Shown one piece after another: positions 53,045-62,540 of a stretch of DNA of 64,000 nucleotides. Within the stretch, counting starts at the first letter, position 1; each line of letters opens with the position of its first letter. The stretch is from Pseudomonas sp. R84. GTDB lineage: Bacteria > Pseudomonadota > Gammaproteobacteria > Pseudomonadales > Pseudomonadaceae. The DNA lies in NCBI RefSeq assembly GCF_009834515.1, contig NZ_CP019426.1, positions 4,967,001 to 5,031,000 of the forward strand, written 5' to 3'. Position numbers and translations under genes: made by a program. The notes beneath the pieces are model-generated. The model saw only the letters and a list, made by a program, of their open reading frames with translations. It did not search any database and was not told the DNA's origin.

Positions 53045-53563
53045 GTGAGTCAATCGCGCTTCAACCACGTCTTCCTCACCCAGCGCACGTCCTTGCTGCG
53101 CACGCTGGAACGGATGGTCAACAATCACAGCACCGCTGAAGACCTGTTGCAGGAGACCTACCTGCGCGTGACGCGGGCGTTGAGCGAGCGGGCCATCGAT
53201 CACCTCGAACCTTTTGTCTTCCAGACCGCGCGCAATCTGGCGCTGGATCATCTGCGTGCGCGCAAGATCCATTCGCGAACCATGGTCGATGACGTGCCGC
53301 AGGATGTCGTGCACAGCATCGCCGCCCCGGCCAGCAGCGCCGAAGATGCCGCCCACGCCGAACAGATGCTGGAGCGCTTGAACGTGAGCCTCAGTCAACT
53401 CAGCCCCCGCCAGCAGCAGATTTTCATCCTCAGCCGTTTGCACGGGAACAGTTATCAGGAAATCGCTGATGAGCTGAATGTTTCCCTCAGCACCGTGCAA
53501 AAAGAACTGAAGCTGATCATGACCATCTGCATCGGCGTCGCCGAACGTCTGAATGGCGACTGA
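53045..53563 (+). CDS. FecI-type ECF sigma factor of a heme-uptake operon
   Basis: The 172-residue protein has region 2 at ~5-75 (LLRTLERMVNNHSTAEDLLQETYLRVTRAL, FVFQTARNLALDHLRARK) and region 4 at ~115-165 (LSPRQQQIFILSRLHGNSYQEIADELNVSLSTVQKEL). It starts with GTG at 53045. It is followed by fecR and a TonB heme receptor, the cell-surface-signalling arrangement seen in the Hxu/Has systems (PA1300-PA1302 in P. aeruginosa is the closest layout I recall). A Fur box sits at its promoter. Confidence 0.92.
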   Translation: MSQSRFNHVFLTQRTSLLRTLERMVNNHSTAEDLLQETYLRVTRALSERAIDHLEPFVFQTARNLALDHLRARKIHSRTMVDDVPQDVVHSIAAPASSAEDAAHAEQMLERLNVSLSQLSPRQQQIFILSRLHGNSYQEIADELNVSLSTVQKELKLIMTICIGVAERLNGD

Positions 53564-53688
53564 GGCTGTAGGGCTTTTCTGTAAGTGCTCGGATCGCCTG
53601 CACGGATCATCGGGCTTTGTTACCCTTGCCCGACTTTTACGCTTCACTTGAAAAAACAGCCGTGCGCAGACACTGCCGAGGAAACACC

Positions 53689-54654
53689 GTGACGGACACC
53701 CACCGCTCGCCTTCGCCGGATTCGGTGCAGGACGCTGCAAACGCAATGGACCAGGCACTGGACTGGCTCATCGTGCTCGGCAGCCCGGACGAGGAACAGA
53801 CCCGGCAATTTCACGCCTGGCTCGCGGCCGATCCGTTGAATGCCGAGGCGTTCGCCAAGGCTCAGGCTATCTGGGACGGCCCGCAAGTCGCCCAGTGCGC
53901 GCAAAGCCTGGCGGCCAAACCTGCGAAAGTCACCTTCCTCAAGCGTCTGCGCCCACACTGGAAACCGCTGGCGACTGCTGCGGTGCTGATCCTCGGATTG
54001 TTCAGTTTCAGTAATCTGCCGATGCGCATTCAGGCCGATCATCTGACCGTGGTGGGCGAGCGCCAGCGTCTGCAATTGGAGGACGGCTCGAAAGTCCTGC
54101 TCAATACCAACTCGGCATTCTCCAGCACCATCAACGATCAGCAGCGCGTTGCCCGGTTGTTTCAGGGCGAGGCGTTTTTCGAGATCGCCAGCGGCCGCAG
54201 TCAACCGCTGGAAATCGATGCCGGCCCGGTCACCGCCAGCGTGCGCGATACCGCGTTCGCCGTGCGTTATCTCGACGGTGTGGCGCAGGTCAATGTGCAG
54301 CGTGGCGACGTCGATCTGCGCGCCACGCATAACGATGCTCGTGTGCGCCTGACTGCCGGTGAGAGCATCCGTATCGGTCCCAACGGCTTCGACCGCCCGG
54401 CCAAACTCGACGCCAACACGGATCTGGCGTGGGTGCAGGGCCGACTGGTGTTCGAGAACTGCCCGCTGAATCAGGTGCTGGCCGAATTGCGCCGCTACTA
54501 CCCGGGCTGGATCATCAACAATAACGAACAGTTGGCGGACGTCGCCGTGACCGGCAATTACCGTCTCGACCAGCCGCTCGACGTGGTTCGCTCCCTCGCA
54601 CACATCACCTCGGCGCGCCTGCAGGAATTCCCCGCGCTGGTGATCTTGAACTAA
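53689..54654 (+). CDS. FecR-type anti-sigma regulator
   Basis: The 321-residue protein starts with GTG at 53689 (GAGGAAAC upstream). It has an N-terminal FecR/DUF4880 cytoplasmic segment (ALDWLIVLGSPDEEQTRQFHAWLAADPLNAEAFAKAQAIW), one membrane helix at ~105-122 (PLATAAVLILGLFSFSNL) and a periplasmic FecR domain (LEDGSKVLLNTNSAFSSTI, VRDTAFAVRYLDGVAQVNVQRGDVDLR). A C-terminal STN-like segment follows. It holds the sigma inactive until the heme-loaded receptor signals. Confidence 0.92.
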   Translation: MTDTHRSPSPDSVQDAANAMDQALDWLIVLGSPDEEQTRQFHAWLAADPLNAEAFAKAQAIWDGPQVAQCAQSLAAKPAKVTFLKRLRPHWKPLATAAVLILGLFSFSNLPMRIQADHLTVVGERQRLQLEDGSKVLLNTNSAFSSTINDQQRVARLFQGEAFFEIASGRSQPLEIDAGPVTASVRDTAFAVRYLDGVAQVNVQRGDVDLRATHNDARVRLTAGESIRIGPNGFDRPAKLDANTDLAWVQGRLVFENCPLNQVLAELRRYYPGWIINNNEQLADVAVTGNYRLDQPLDVVRSLAHITSARLQEFPALVILN

Positions 54655-54664
54655 ATGAGAATTA

Positions 54665-54701
54665 TTTTTACTCGATAGCCAACGTCAGTACGTCTCGTTA
54701 T
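54665..54701 (+). promoter_or_regulatory. Candidate ECF-sigma promoter of the heme receptor
   Basis: TTTTTAC-N19-CGTCTCGTTAT, ending 75 bp before the receptor start. The same two blocks with identical spacing precede hemO at 57409. The CGTC -10 type agrees with ECF iron-starvation promoters. Confidence 0.55.
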
Positions 54702-54776
54702 AGCCAATGCAATTGATTCGCAACACGCGAAGCCAATCAGCCCCTATAAAGATTCGTGCGACACGGAGCGCTATCG

Positions 54777-57362
54777 ATGTCCTCACGCCTTACCCGCCAG
54801 ACTTCCTCCCCTTCTCGCGTATTGTCGCTGCTGACCGCTGCCATCCTGATGGCCGGTGCTGCACCGCTGATGGCTGCCACCGAGCAACCTTCGCGCAACA
54901 TGGGCGATTACTCGTTCGCCATCGGTCAGCAGCCGCTGGTGTCGGCACTCAATGCCTTCACCGCCGTGACCGGTTGGCAGGTCGGTTTGCCGGCAGAACT
55001 GGGTCAGGGCGTGGCTTCGCCGGGCGTGCGTGGCTCGCTACCCCCGGAAAAAGCCCTGGAGCGCCTGTTGGTGGGGACCAACCTGAGCTTCCGCAAAATC
55101 AGCAACAACAACGTTGTGCTGGAAAAGCGCAACGCCAGCGGCACGCTCAATCTCGATCAGGTGACCATCAGCGCCACCCGTCAGGAGCAGTCGGTCAACA
55201 GCGTGCCGGCCACCGTCACCGTGCAGACCCGCCAGGACCTGGACCGCAACAACGTCAACACCATCAAGGATCTGGTGCGTTATGAGCCGGGCGTATCCGT
55301 CGGCGGCGCCGGCACCCGTGGCGGCATCAGCGGCTACAACATCCGCGGTATCGACGGCGACCGCATCCTGACGCAAGTCGACGGTGTGGAAGTCCCGGAC
55401 GGTTTCTTCAACGGCCCGTACGCCAAGACTCAGCGCAATTACGTCGATCCGGAAATCGTCAAACGCGTGGAAATCCTCCGTGGTCCGGCCTCGGTGCTGT
55501 ACGGCAGCAACGCCATTGGCGGCGCGGTCAGCTACTACACCCTCGATGCCGACGACATCATCAAGCCGGGCAAAGACGTCGGTGCGCGTCTGAAAACCGG
55601 TTACAGCTCGGCCGATGACAGCTGGTTGAAGTCCGCCACCGTGGCCGGCCGCGCCGAGCAGTTCGACGGTTTGCTGCATTACAGCCAGCGTGACGGTCAC
55701 GAAACCGATTCCTATGGCAGCAACAATGGCACTGGCCTTGAGCGCACCGCCGCCAACCCGGAAGACGTCAGCGCCTACAACGTGCTGGCCAAGATCGGCT
55801 GGAACTACAACGAAGATTCGCGCCTGGGCCTGACCTACGAAAAGTACAAGGATGATCGCGACACCGATCAGAAAAGTGCTTACGGCGGCCCGTACTTCAA
55901 CGGCGCCCCGACCATTCCGAACAGCGTGCTGCCCGGCGGCATGTACCAGTGGCGCACCGGTAACGATACGATCACCCGTGAGCGTTTCGGCATCGAGCAC
56001 TCGTTCGCCCTCGACAGCCTGCTGGTCGACAACGTGAAGTGGAGCCTCAACCACCAGATCGCCAAGACCGACCAGAGCACCACCGAGTTCTACTATCCGA
56101 TCACCCGTAAAGTGCTGCGCACCCGTGACACCATTTACGAAGAAAAGCAGTGGGTCTTCGATGCGCAACTGGACAAAGCCTTCGCCATCGGCGACACCGA
56201 TCACGTGCTGACTTACGGCACCACCCTCAAGCAACAGAAAGTCACCGGCTCGCGCAGCGGCGACGGCACCTGCCTGGCCGTCGGTCGAGGCTGCACCGCC
56301 ATCGGCGCAACCAGTACCGCTGACGTATTGGCCAAAGCCACCGACTTCCCGGACCCGACCATCAACACCTACAGCGTGTTCGCTCAGGATCAGATCAGCT
56401 GGAACAACTGGACCTTCCTGCCGGGCCTGCGCTACGACTACACCCAGCTCAAGCCGCACATCACTCAGGAATTCCTCAACACCGTGGCCGCCGACGGCCA
56501 AGGCACGGTCAGCGACAAGAACAAGACCTGGCACAAAATTTCGCCCAAGTTCGGCCTGACCTACGCCCTGACCGAGAATTACACCTGGTACGGTCAGTAC
56601 GCCGAAGGTTTCCGCACCCCGACCGCGAAAGCCCTGTACGGCCGCTTCGAAAACACCACCACCGGTTACAGCGTGGCGCCGAACCCGGACCTCGAACCGG
56701 AGAAAAGCAAAAGCTATGAAACCGGTCTGCGCGGCAATTTCGAACAAGGTTCGTTCGACGTCGCGGTGTTCTACAACAAGTACCGCGATTTCATTAACGA
56801 AGATGCTGTGACCCCGGGCCGCAACGAGCTGACCTTCCAGTCGGCCAACATCAAGCACGCCACCATCAAGGGTGCGGAAGTCAAAGGTCGCCTGAACCTG
56901 GATGCGTTTGGCGCGCCGCAAGGCCTCTATACCCAGGGCTCGATCGCCTACGCCTACGGTCGCAACAACGACAACGGCGAACCGATCAACAGCGTCAACC
57001 CGCTGACCGGCGTGTTCGGACTGGGTTACGACCAGGACAACTACGGCGGCCTGCTGAGCTGGACCGTGGTGAAGAAAAAGGATCGCGTCGACGACAGCAA
57101 CTTCAAGTCGCCGGATGGCGTCAGCAGTCAGTTCAAGACGCCGGGCTTCGGCATTCTGGATCTGGCCGGTTATTACAAAGTCACCGACGACGTCACCGTC
57201 AGCGGCGGCATCTACAACCTGACCGACAAGAAATACTGGCTGTGGGATGACGTGCGCGGTTACGACAGCGTCGGCGAAGCTTCGGTGACGCAACCGGCCA
57301 ACCTCGATCGCCTGACCCAACCGGGCCGCAACTTTGCGATCAATCTGATCTGGGACATTTGA
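54777..57362 (+). CDS. TonB-dependent heme/hemoglobin receptor with signalling domain
   Basis: The 861-residue outer-membrane receptor has a signal peptide (~1-35, VLSLLTAAILMAGAAPLMAAT). An STN signalling domain spans ~45-120 (YSFAIGQQPLVSALNAFTAVTGWQVGLPAEL). The TonB box/plug begins at VTISATRQEQSVNSVPATVTV, with plug motif GYNIRGIDGDRILTQVDGVEVPD and EILRGPASVLYGSNAIGGAV. The beta-barrel ends in FAINLIWDI. The hemoglobin-receptor-like YAEGFRTPTAKALYG and NPDLEPEKSKSYETGLRG motifs point to heme as ligand. ATG at 54777 with GGAG upstream. Confidence 0.92.
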   Translation: MSSRLTRQTSSPSRVLSLLTAAILMAGAAPLMAATEQPSRNMGDYSFAIGQQPLVSALNAFTAVTGWQVGLPAELGQGVASPGVRGSLPPEKALERLLVGTNLSFRKISNNNVVLEKRNASGTLNLDQVTISATRQEQSVNSVPATVTVQTRQDLDRNNVNTIKDLVRYEPGVSVGGAGTRGGISGYNIRGIDGDRILTQVDGVEVPDGFFNGPYAKTQRNYVDPEIVKRVEILRGPASVLYGSNAIGGAVSYYTLDADDIIKPGKDVGARLKTGYSSADDSWLKSATVAGRAEQFDGLLHYSQRDGHETDSYGSNNGTGLERTAANPEDVSAYNVLAKIGWNYNEDSRLGLTYEKYKDDRDTDQKSAYGGPYFNGAPTIPNSVLPGGMYQWRTGNDTITRERFGIEHSFALDSLLVDNVKWSLNHQIAKTDQSTTEFYYPITRKVLRTRDTIYEEKQWVFDAQLDKAFAIGDTDHVLTYGTTLKQQKVTGSRSGDGTCLAVGRGCTAIGATSTADVLAKATDFPDPTINTYSVFAQDQISWNNWTFLPGLRYDYTQLKPHITQEFLNTVAADGQGTVSDKNKTWHKISPKFGLTYALTENYTWYGQYAEGFRTPTAKALYGRFENTTTGYSVAPNPDLEPEKSKSYETGLRGNFEQGSFDVAVFYNKYRDFINEDAVTPGRNELTFQSANIKHATIKGAEVKGRLNLDAFGAPQGLYTQGSIAYAYGRNNDNGEPINSVNPLTGVFGLGYDQDNYGGLLSWTVVKKKDRVDDSNFKSPDGVSSQFKTPGFGILDLAGYYKVTDDVTVSGGIYNLTDKKYWLWDDVRGYDSVGEASVTQPANLDRLTQPGRNFAINLIWDI

Positions 57363-57371
57363 TCCAACCAA

Positions 57372-57413
57372 CCTCACGGCGCTTGTTCACACACCGCGCC
57401 GTGAGGTTTTTTT
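57372..57413 (+). terminator. Rho-independent terminator between receptor and hemO
   Basis: The perfect stem CCTCACGGCGC/GCGCCGTGAGG is followed by TTTTTTT, 10 bp after the receptor stop. Confidence 0.93.
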
Positions 57414-57445
57414 ACGCTTGCACGTCTTCTTGTTCGTCTCGTTAT
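57409..57445 (+). promoter_or_regulatory. Candidate ECF-sigma promoter of hemO
   Basis: TTTTTAC-N19-CGTCTCGTTAT, matching the element before the receptor at 54665. The left block uses the T-run of the terminator itself. The right block ends 28 bp before the hemO ATG. Confidence 0.55.
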
Positions 57446-57473
57446 CAAGCGCCTCTTTTATCAAGGACATGTC

Positions 57474-58070
57474 ATGACCACTTCGGAAAAAGCCCTGCGT
57501 TCACAACGCCTGAACCAGATCACCCACGAGCCGCACAGCAAGCTCGACGCCCTGGTCAAAGCCCACGCGCCGTTCGAGACCCGCGCCAATTTCGCCCGTT
57601 TTGTCGTCGCGCAGTACCTGTTCCAGTCGGAACTGGTCGATCTGTATAACGACGCCGAACTGACCGCCATGGTCCCGGATCTGCCGGCCCGTTGCCGCGC
57701 CGAAGCGGCCAAGGCTGACCTCGCCGACCTCGACACCGAAGTGCCGGCACCCGTAGCCGGCGCGGTGAAGAACCCGAGCAAGGCTCGCGCGCTGGGCTGG
57801 ATCTTTGTCTCCGAAGGTTCGAAGCTCGGTGCTGCGTTCCTGATCAAACGCGCGGTGGCGCTGGAGCTGAGCGAAACCTTTGGTGCCCGTCACCTCGGTG
57901 AGCCTGAAGGTGGCCGTGCCGAAGGCTGGAAAAGCTTCGTGCGTACCCTCGATTCGCTGCAGTTCAGCGCTGAAGAAGAAGCTGAAGTCGAGCAAGGCGC
58001 GATCGATGCGTTCAACCGCTTTACCGTGCTGCTGGAACAGGCTTACGCCACAGAAGCCGAACCGGCCTGA
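57474..58070 (+). CDS. hemO: Biliverdin-producing heme oxygenase
   Basis: The 198-residue protein has the bacterial heme-oxygenase pattern. RLNQITHEPHSKLDALVK holds the probable proximal ligand His21. VVAQYLFQSELVDLY follows, and the distal helix is LGWIFVSEGSKLGAAFLIKRA (GSxLGA). It opens the heme ring to release iron in the cytoplasm. It follows the heme receptor but is separated by a strong terminator, with its own likely ECF promoter. Confidence 0.93.
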   Translation: MTTSEKALRSQRLNQITHEPHSKLDALVKAHAPFETRANFARFVVAQYLFQSELVDLYNDAELTAMVPDLPARCRAEAAKADLADLDTEVPAPVAGAVKNPSKARALGWIFVSEGSKLGAAFLIKRAVALELSETFGARHLGEPEGGRAEGWKSFVRTLDSLQFSAEEEAEVEQGAIDAFNRFTVLLEQAYATEAEPA

Positions 58071-58087
58071 CACAACACACATCCCCT

Positions 58088-58175
58088 GTAGGAGTGAGCC
58101 TGCTCGCGATGGCGTCCTGTCATTCAATATGAATGTCGACTGATACACCGCTATCGCGAGCAGGCTCACTCCTAC
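58088..58175. repeat. REPIN, copy 10
   Basis: Paired REP arms between hemO and the DUF454 gene; the left arm has GATGGCGTCC in place of GATAGCGG. Confidence 0.9.
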
Positions 58176-58234
58176 AGGGGAACTGCGTAAGCCTGTAAGA
58201 TCTCCACTCCGCTTCAGAAGCCACCGCTGAGCCC

Positions 58235-58630
58235 ATGCCGCAACCCGCCTCCTCGAAACTCGCCCGTGTGCTGTTCGGCCTGCTGGCCTACGTTAGCCTT
58301 GGCATCGGCCTGATCGCCATTGTCGTGCCCGGCCTGCCGACTACCGAGTTCATCCTTCTTGCCGCCTGGGCCGCGACCCGCAGCTCGCCGCGCCTGAGTG
58401 CCTGGCTGGAAAACCATCGGCTGTTCGGGCCGATCCTCAGTAACTGGCGCAACGGCAAGATCATCGCGCGCAAGGCCAAGGTCAGCGCCACGGTAAGCAT
58501 GTTGCTGTGCGCCACGTTGATGCTGGTGATGCTCGATCACGGCTGGCCGGTTTATCTGGCGATTGCCGGGATGAGCGTGGGCAATCTGTGGATCTGGTCG
58601 CGCCCGGAATCTCTGGCTAAAACTGTCTGA
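58235..58630 (+). CDS. DUF454 (YbaN-family) inner-membrane protein
   Basis: The 131-residue protein has three to four hydrophobic segments. It opens LARVLFGLLAYVSLGIGLIAIVVPGLPTTEFILLAAWAATRSSPRL, the DUF454 signature with GxxxPxLPTTPFLLLAA-like spacing. HRLFGPILSNWRNG, another family hallmark, follows. Function unknown. It lies downstream of hemO on the same strand beyond a REPIN. Confidence 0.9.
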   Translation: MPQPASSKLARVLFGLLAYVSLGIGLIAIVVPGLPTTEFILLAAWAATRSSPRLSAWLENHRLFGPILSNWRNGKIIARKAKVSATVSMLLCATLMLVMLDHGWPVYLAIAGMSVGNLWIWSRPESLAKTV

Positions 58631-58873
58631 TCACGCTCGCGAAAAGTCTCTCCCGCCCGTGACAAGCGCCGTCACCGTCCTGAAACATCCCTGTAATTAA
58701 TCGCTTTTTCAGCACTTTCCCCTGCGCAAACGTTTAGCGCTGACCGTCCGTCGGCACACGCCTCATGACCTCTGCTTCCACGCCGATGAGCATTGAATGG
58801 CGCTGAATGGATTTGGCGAACCGGATAGTTCATATCCGCCTGCCACCCGTATATTCATTCGCGAGATCGCCCC

Positions 58874-61012
58874 ATGTTCGACGCTCTGTCCATTCGCCTG
58901 AAAATCGTTCTGCTCTCCGGTCTGTGCCTGCTCGGTGTGGTTGCGCTGATCGTCGGCATGAACATCTACCAGACCAACCAGAACGACGAACTGGTCAGTA
59001 ACTCCAGCAACCAGTTGCTCACCGCCAGCGTGCAGAACCTGTTGCAAGCCAAAGCCGCCGAGCAAGCCGTGCGGGTGCAGAAAACCTTCGGCGAAAGCCT
59101 GACGGTGATCACTGCCGTAGCGGATCAGATCAAGGACATGCGGGTAATGGCCGCCAAGCGTTCGCTGGACGCCGGCGCCTTGCGCGAAGAGTTGAACCTG
59201 AGCCTGAAAAGCGCTTTTGAGCGCAACGACAAAGTGCTGGGCATCTGGCTCGCCTTCGAACCGAACGCTCTCGACGGCAAGGACAGCGAGTTCGCCAACG
59301 ACGCCGCGCGTCAGTCCAACGAAGCCGGGCGTTTTGCCACGTACTGGAGCCGCGCCGCCGGTGCCTCGCTGAACACCATCATGGTCGAAGAAGACCTGAC
59401 CAAAACCACCCTCAGCGTCAGCGGCACGCCCTACAACAGCTGGTACACCTGCCCTCGCGACAACAAACGCACCTGCCTGCTCGACCCGTATGCCGACACT
59501 GTCGGGGGCAAGGAAATGCTCATGACGACCATTTCTGTGCCGTTGATCGTCGACGGTAAAGCCATCGGCGTGGTCGGTGTCGACATTGCTCTCGACGCCC
59601 TGCAAGCGGCGGCCGTGGATTCCCAGCGCAGCCTGTTCAACAACGCCGGGCATATGCTGATTGTCTCCGGCAGCGGCGTGCTCGCGGCCGACAGTTCCGA
59701 CGCGAGCAAGGTCGGCAAAAAGATCAGCGACACCCTCGGCGCCGATGGCAAAGATGTGCTGCAACTGCTGAGCTCCGGCACACCGAAGATTCTCGAACAA
59801 GGTGATTTGATTCGCGCCGTTTACCCGGTCGACCCAATCGGCAACTCGCGCGCTTGGGGCGTGGTCATCGACCTGCCGAAACAAGTGCTGCTAGCCGATT
59901 CGGTAAAACTGCAAGCGGTACTCGACGATGCTCAGGAAACCGGCGTAATCACTGCACTGCTGGTCGCCGTGGTTGCCGGTCTGGTTGGCCTGTTGCTGAT
60001 CTGGCTGACCGCGTCCGGCGTCACCCGACCGATCAACAGCGTCGCCGAAATGCTGAAGAACATCGCCAGCGGCGAAGGCGATCTGACCCAACGTCTGAAC
60101 TACAGCAAGCAGGATGAACTGGGCGAACTGGTGAACTGGTTCAATCGCTTCCTCGACAAGCTGCAACCGACCATCGCGCAGATCAAACAGAGCATCACCG
60201 AAGCACGCGGCACCGCCGACCAGTCCTCGGAAATCGCCCGCCAGACCAGCGAAGGCATGCAGGTGCAGTTCCGCGAGATCGACCAGGTCGCCACCGCCTC
60301 CAACGAAATGAGCGCCACCGCCCACGACGTCGCCAACAGCGCATCCAACGCAGCCAATGCCGCCAAAGGTGCCGATCAGTCGGCGAAGGACGGCATGTCG
60401 ATCATCGAGCGCAGCACCCGCGACATCAATCAACTGGCCGATGAAGTCAGCAAGGCAGTGACCGAGGTTGAAGCACTGGCGGTCAACAGCGAGCAGATCG
60501 GCTCGGTACTGGAGGTGATCCGCAGCATCGCCGAACAGACCAACCTGCTCGCCCTCAACGCGGCGATTGAAGCGGCCCGCGCCGGTGAGAGCGGCCGTGG
60601 TTTTGCGGTGGTTGCCGACGAAGTGCGCAACCTCGCCAAGCGCACGCAGGATTCGGTGGAGGAAATCCGCATTGTGATCGAGCGGATTCAGACCGGTACG
60701 CGGGGTGTGGTCGCGACCATGCATTCGAGCCAGACTCAGGCGCATAACAACGCCGGACAGATTCGTCAGGCCGTGGATGCGCTGGGCAAGATCAGCGATG
60801 CGGTGACGGTGATCAGCGATATGAACCTGCAGATTGCCAGTGCGGCTGAGCAGCAGAGTGCGGTGGCGGAAGAAGTGAACCGCAACGTCTCGGCGATTCG
60901 TACCGTCACCGAAACGCTGACTGAGCAAGCCACCGAATCGGCGGCGATCAGCAGCCAGCTCAATGCCCTGGCCAGCCAGCAGATGAAATTGATGGATCAG
61001 TTCCGCGTCTAA
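58874..61012 (+). CDS. dCACHE-type methyl-accepting chemotaxis protein
   Basis: The 712-residue chemoreceptor has TM1 at ~8-30 and a periplasmic dCACHE sensor at ~35-340 ([19 protein letters not shown]...[19 protein letters not shown]...[22 protein letters not shown]). TM2 lies at ~350-375, HAMP follows ([26 protein letters not shown]), then a long signalling coiled coil with the tip [25 protein letters not shown]. It senses a small ligand and feeds CheA. The paired cysteines in [10 protein letters not shown] could form a disulfide. The ligand is unknown. Confidence 0.93.
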   Translation: MFDALSIRLKIVLLSGLCLLGVVALIVGMNIYQTNQNDELVSNSSNQLLTASVQNLLQAKAAEQAVRVQKTFGESLTVITAVADQIKDMRVMAAKRSLDAGALREELNLSLKSAFERNDKVLGIWLAFEPNALDGKDSEFANDAARQSNEAGRFATYWSRAAGASLNTIMVEEDLTKTTLSVSGTPYNSWYTCPRDNKRTCLLDPYADTVGGKEMLMTTISVPLIVDGKAIGVVGVDIALDALQAAAVDSQRSLFNNAGHMLIVSGSGVLAADSSDASKVGKKISDTLGADGKDVLQLLSSGTPKILEQGDLIRAVYPVDPIGNSRAWGVVIDLPKQVLLADSVKLQAVLDDAQETGVITALLVAVVAGLVGLLLIWLTASGVTRPINSVAEMLKNIASGEGDLTQRLNYSKQDELGELVNWFNRFLDKLQPTIAQIKQSITEARGTADQSSEIARQTSEGMQVQFREIDQVATASNEMSATAHDVANSASNAANAAKGADQSAKDGMSIIERSTRDINQLADEVSKAVTEVEALAVNSEQIGSVLEVIRSIAEQTNLLALNAAIEAARAGESGRGFAVVADEVRNLAKRTQDSVEEIRIVIERIQTGTRGVVATMHSSQTQAHNNAGQIRQAVDALGKISDAVTVISDMNLQIASAAEQQSAVAEEVNRNVSAIRTVTETLTEQATESAAISSQLNALASQQMKLMDQFRV

Positions 61013-61031
61013 GCCACACTGCATTTCCCTT

Positions 61032-61118
61032 GTAGGAGTGAGCCTGCTCGCGATCGCGGTGGATCAGTGGAGCATGTGTCGACTGACCCACCGCGATCGC
61101 GAGCAGGCTCACTCCTAC
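61032..61118. repeat. REPIN, copy 11 (GATCGCGGTGG variant)
   Basis: Both arms carry CGATCGCGGTGG rather than CGATAGCGG, a compensated change that keeps the stem intact. Confidence 0.92.
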
Positions 61119-61184
61119 AGGAGCTTTCATCTAATCCGATGATGTTTTGCACTATCATCGCCCTCTCGCTCCGGAGGGCCTTCG

Positions 61185-62534
61185 ATGACTGATTTACTCA
61201 CGTCCATTCAAGCCGCGCTCGGCTTGCTACACACGCCGGTTCCGTTCACCGAGCGCGGCGCCCTGCCCTCGGCGTTCGCCGTCACTGACCTTGCCTGCGC
61301 CAGCATGGCCGCGGCCGGTCAGGCTGTCAGCCAATTGATCGAGCAACAGACCGGTCATTTGCCCGCTGTAGAAGTCGACCGACGCCTGGCCTCGTTCTGG
61401 TTCTCGACCTCGATCCGCCCCCTCGGCTGGCAAGTGCCACCACTGTGGGACCCGATCGCAGGCGACTACGCCACACAGGATGGCTGGATCCGCCTGCACA
61501 CCAACGCCCCGCATCACCGCGCCGCCGCTGAACGCGTGCTGGGTGCCTGCGCCGATCGTGCCGCGATGGCGGCGAAAGTCGCGCAATGGACGAGCACGGA
61601 TCTGGAGCAAGCGGCGGTAGACGCCAAGGGCTGCGCCGCCGAAATGCGCAGCTGGGCACAGTGGCAGACGCATCCGCAGGGGCTGGCGGTGAATGCCGAG
61701 CCGTTGGTGCATTTCATCGATTCGCAAGATGAAAGCAGCCAAACCTGGCGAGGCTCGGTGGCGCAACCGTTGGCCGGGATCAAGGTTCTGGACCTGACCC
61801 GCGTGCTCGCCGGCCCCACCGCCAGCCGTTTTCTCGCGGGCCTTGGCGCCGGCGTATTGCGCATCGATTCACCGACCTGGAACGAGCCTGGTGTCATTCC
61901 GGAAATGACCCTCGGCAAACGTTGCGCGCGGTTGAACCTGCATGATCCGGTTGATCGCGCGGTGTTCGAAGGATTGTTGAAAGACGCTGACATTCTGCTG
62001 CACGGTTACCGCGCCGATGCGCTGGAGAATCTTGGTTTCGGCGTTGAGCGCCGTCGCCAGCTCGCGCCGGGCCTGATCGACGCCGGCCTCAACGCCTACG
62101 GCTGGAGCGGCCCGTGGCAGAACCGTCGAGGTTTCGACAGCCTGGTGCAGATGAGCAGCGGCATCGCCGATGCCGGGCAGCAATGGATGCAGGCCGACAA
62201 ACCTACGCCGTTGCCGGTACAGGCGCTGGATCATGCGACCGGATATTTGATGGCGGCAAGCGTGCTCCGACTGTTGGCCGAGCGTTTTAAGACGGGTCGC
62301 GGTGGCTCGGCGCGATTGTCACTGGCGCGGACGGCGAAGTTATTGGTCGAGCATGGGCCGGGGACGAATGAGGCAATGCGGGCGGAAGATGAGCAGGATC
62401 AGGGTTCATTTCTGGAACAGACCCCGTGGGGCCCGGCGCATCGCTTGCAGGTGCCGGTGAAGATCAGCGGCACATCTATTCAATGGGCTTTGCCGGCTAC
62501 GGAATTGGGTTCTCACCAACCACGGTGGGCTTAA
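61185..62534 (+). CDS. CaiB/BaiF-type CoA transferase with N-terminal extension
   Basis: The 449-residue class III CoA transferase has its usual opening motif LAGIKVLDLTRVLAGPTASRFLAGLGAGVLRI only at ~residue 195. Residues 1-185 form an added domain (LLTSIQAALGLLHTPV...FWFSTSIRPLGWQVPPLWDPIAGDYATQDGWIRLHTNAPHHRAAAERVLG) that looks like a second, degenerate half. A likely catalytic Asp is D349 in PVQALDHATGYLMAAS, the place of the SLGDxxAG motif. Substrate unknown. Confidence 0.87.
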   Translation: MTDLLTSIQAALGLLHTPVPFTERGALPSAFAVTDLACASMAAAGQAVSQLIEQQTGHLPAVEVDRRLASFWFSTSIRPLGWQVPPLWDPIAGDYATQDGWIRLHTNAPHHRAAAERVLGACADRAAMAAKVAQWTSTDLEQAAVDAKGCAAEMRSWAQWQTHPQGLAVNAEPLVHFIDSQDESSQTWRGSVAQPLAGIKVLDLTRVLAGPTASRFLAGLGAGVLRIDSPTWNEPGVIPEMTLGKRCARLNLHDPVDRAVFEGLLKDADILLHGYRADALENLGFGVERRRQLAPGLIDAGLNAYGWSGPWQNRRGFDSLVQMSSGIADAGQQWMQADKPTPLPVQALDHATGYLMAASVLRLLAERFKTGRGGSARLSLARTAKLLVEHGPGTNEAMRAEDEQDQGSFLEQTPWGPAHRLQVPVKISGTSIQWALPATELGSHQPRWA

Positions 62535-62540
62535 AAAAGC

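Noticed and set aside
55038..57377. A 779-codon open frame on the minus strand across the heme-receptor gene
   Set aside because: It lies fully antisense to a TonB receptor with complete domain order. Its valine/glycine-rich translation matches nothing and is explained by the GC-rich third positions of the real gene.
5196..61118. The regularly scattered GTAGGAGTGAGCC hairpins as a CRISPR array or attachment sites
   Set aside because: They are isolated, paired, inverted and spread over the whole window, with no direct repeats of constant spacing. This is the REPIN pattern.
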